A stretch of DNA of 64,000 nucleotides, taken from J054 sp965221985 (GTDB lineage: Bacteria > Pseudomonadota > Gammaproteobacteria > Steroidobacterales > GCA-2729495). The position numbers and the translations under genes are program-made. Below are positions 63,200-64,000 of the stretch, in pieces. The notes beneath the pieces were generated by a model. The model was not told where the DNA came from. It did no database searches and saw only the letters and a program-made list of their open reading frames with translations. The stretch covers positions 3,509,948 to 3,573,947 of the forward strand of contig OZ244928.1 of assembly GCA_965221985.1 (NCBI GenBank), written 5' to 3'. Every line of letters begins with the position of its first letter. The first letter of the stretch is position 1.

Positions 63200-64000
63200 C
63201 TAGCTGTCTCGACCGCGGCGCCATTTTCTTAGTAGATCACCCCAAAACTCGTCAACCCGATCAAAGGACTCTGGACTCTGTTGCGCGAGCAAGCTCCGAT
63301 TGAGTGCTGGGTATACCTCTGGCCCGCCCTCCTCTGGCCATTGCCGGGTAGCATCGATGATGATCTTGCTGCTCATGGGCCGATTCGGTGAGCTCGGATC
63401 CAGCGGCATGCCGCGGGCACTCTCAATGATTTCGGATGCCGGGTGGGGCTGCCAGCGCGAACCCATGGCGAACATCATTTGACTACGGTCATAGACATCC
63501 AGATCACTATCGACGACCACGACCACCTTGGCAATGGGCACAAACTTGGCCAAATTTCTACCAACCTTCAATGCCTGTCCAGGCTCTTTCTTGTCGATAC
63601 TGACAAAGCTTAGCCCGGTGGCTTCAACGGGTGAATGAAAGGCGACCATGTCGGGCACGAACTTCTTCAAACGCGCAAACGCTACGGCTTCTAAAGCTGC
63701 GGTACAGAACCCGCGGGTCACGCCGGTGAATTGATTCAATATCCACGGTTGTTTGCGATGGGTAATTGCCGTGATTTCCATCCAAAAATTCTCGTCCTTG
63801 CGCAAACCCAAGTAACCGTACATTTCACCGAAGGGCCCCTCGGGTTCCATGGGTTGATCAAAAGGCACAATCCCCTCGATGATCATTTCGGCATGGGCGG
63901 GAACGCGCAGATCGTTAGTTTCACACTTCACGGTTTGCACGGGCTTACCGCGCAGACCACCGACAATAGAAAGTTCGTCGGTGCCATCTTTCGATACAGA
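63200..64000 (-). CDS. UbiD-family decarboxylase, N-terminus cut by the right edge
   Basis: Reading leftward from the window edge, an open frame of 266 residues continues from ...DELSIVGGLRGKPV through the UbiD motif MEPEGPFGEMYGY (E pair five residues apart) to IDKKEPGQALK and GSRWQPHPA. A GTG at 63940 lies inside the family domain, so it is not the true start. It is a paralogue of the UbiD gene at 12219-13703 and would decarboxylate or carboxylate an unsaturated or aromatic acid with prenyl-FMN. It precedes the MtrA-like gene on the same strand. Confidence 0.85.
   Translation of the reverse strand, partial: SVSKDGTDELSIVGGLRGKPVQTVKCETNDLRVPAHAEMIIEGIVPFDQPMEPEGPFGEMYGYLGLRKDENFWMEITAITHRKQPWILNQFTGVTRGFCTAALEAVAFARLKKFVPDMVAFHSPVEATGLSFVSIDKKEPGQALKVGRNLAKFVPIAKVVVVVDSDLDVYDRSQMMFAMGSRWQPHPASEIIESARGMPLDPSSPNRPMSSKIIIDATRQWPEEGGPEVYPALNRSLLAQQSPESFDRVDEFWGDLLRKWRRGRDS

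Overview
The window looks like chromosome of a heterotrophic gammaproteobacterium, probably marine or otherwise aquatic. The grounds are two large TonB-dependent receptors, a Kbp/YgaU-type LysM protein, HemW, a TIGR02444-type protein, both PEP-CTERM and GlyGly-CTERM sorted proteins, and many oxidative catabolic enzymes. This assignment is inferred from gene content; I see no rRNA, tRNA or CRISPR array. About 50 genes are supported, most of them in short operons.

0-7.5 kb: a partial gene runs off the left edge, next to a beta-repeat protein with a tail-fibre-like C-terminal domain. Then comes a two-gene cassette (lipoprotein plus M14 zinc carboxypeptidase) bracketed by copies of a ~60-bp direct repeat, followed by an exported alpha/beta hydrolase and the first Rieske oxygenase. 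8-17.7 kb: a TonB receptor with a clear terminator, an MFS carrier and a UbiD-type decarboxylase, aspartase, a ceramidase-family membrane protein, a Doc-type toxin/RHH antitoxin pair with three 10-bp iterons, a Tat-exported M15/DUF882 peptidase and a YciI protein.

17.8-25.8 kb: a left-going unit encodes a TolB-like lipoprotein, the second Rieske oxygenase and an orphan peptide-type solute-binding protein (the last two overlap by ATGA). Divergent from it, an RTX-repeat/hydrolase/PKD/GlyGly-CTERM fusion overlaps a Tat-exported flavin amine oxidase. 26-35 kb is mixed housekeeping and transport: DUF1015, a lipoprotein, a DksA/TraR zinc finger, a bicupin, MFS, a metallo-beta-lactamase fold protein, HemW, Kbp, DUF937 and a VOC protein.

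35-47.8 kb is the most coherent block. A left-going operon (TonB receptor, molybdopterin, FAD and 2Fe-2S subunits of a xanthine-oxidase-family hydroxylase, AllA-type lyase) has a good sigma70-like promoter and a terminator at its end. It is divergent from a MarR-type regulator. On the other side of the regulator lies a second molybdoenzyme, a type II DMSO-reductase-family catalytic subunit with its iron-sulfur subunit, preceded by a nitrilase-fold protein whose catalytic Cys and Lys are replaced. I infer that the block imports and oxidises a small, possibly N-heterocyclic or hydrocarbon, substrate; the substrate is unknown.

48-64 kb: a methyltransferase, a TIGR02444 protein, a PEP-CTERM protein, a Ser/Thr kinase fused to a TonB C-terminal domain, an SDR, 6-phosphogluconolactonase, a CDF metal transporter, ApbE, a second VOC protein, an LLM flavin oxidoreductase divergent from a PQQ-dependent dehydrogenase, MFS, an MtrA-like (tetrahydromethanopterin methyltransferase A family) protein and a second UbiD gene cut by the right edge.
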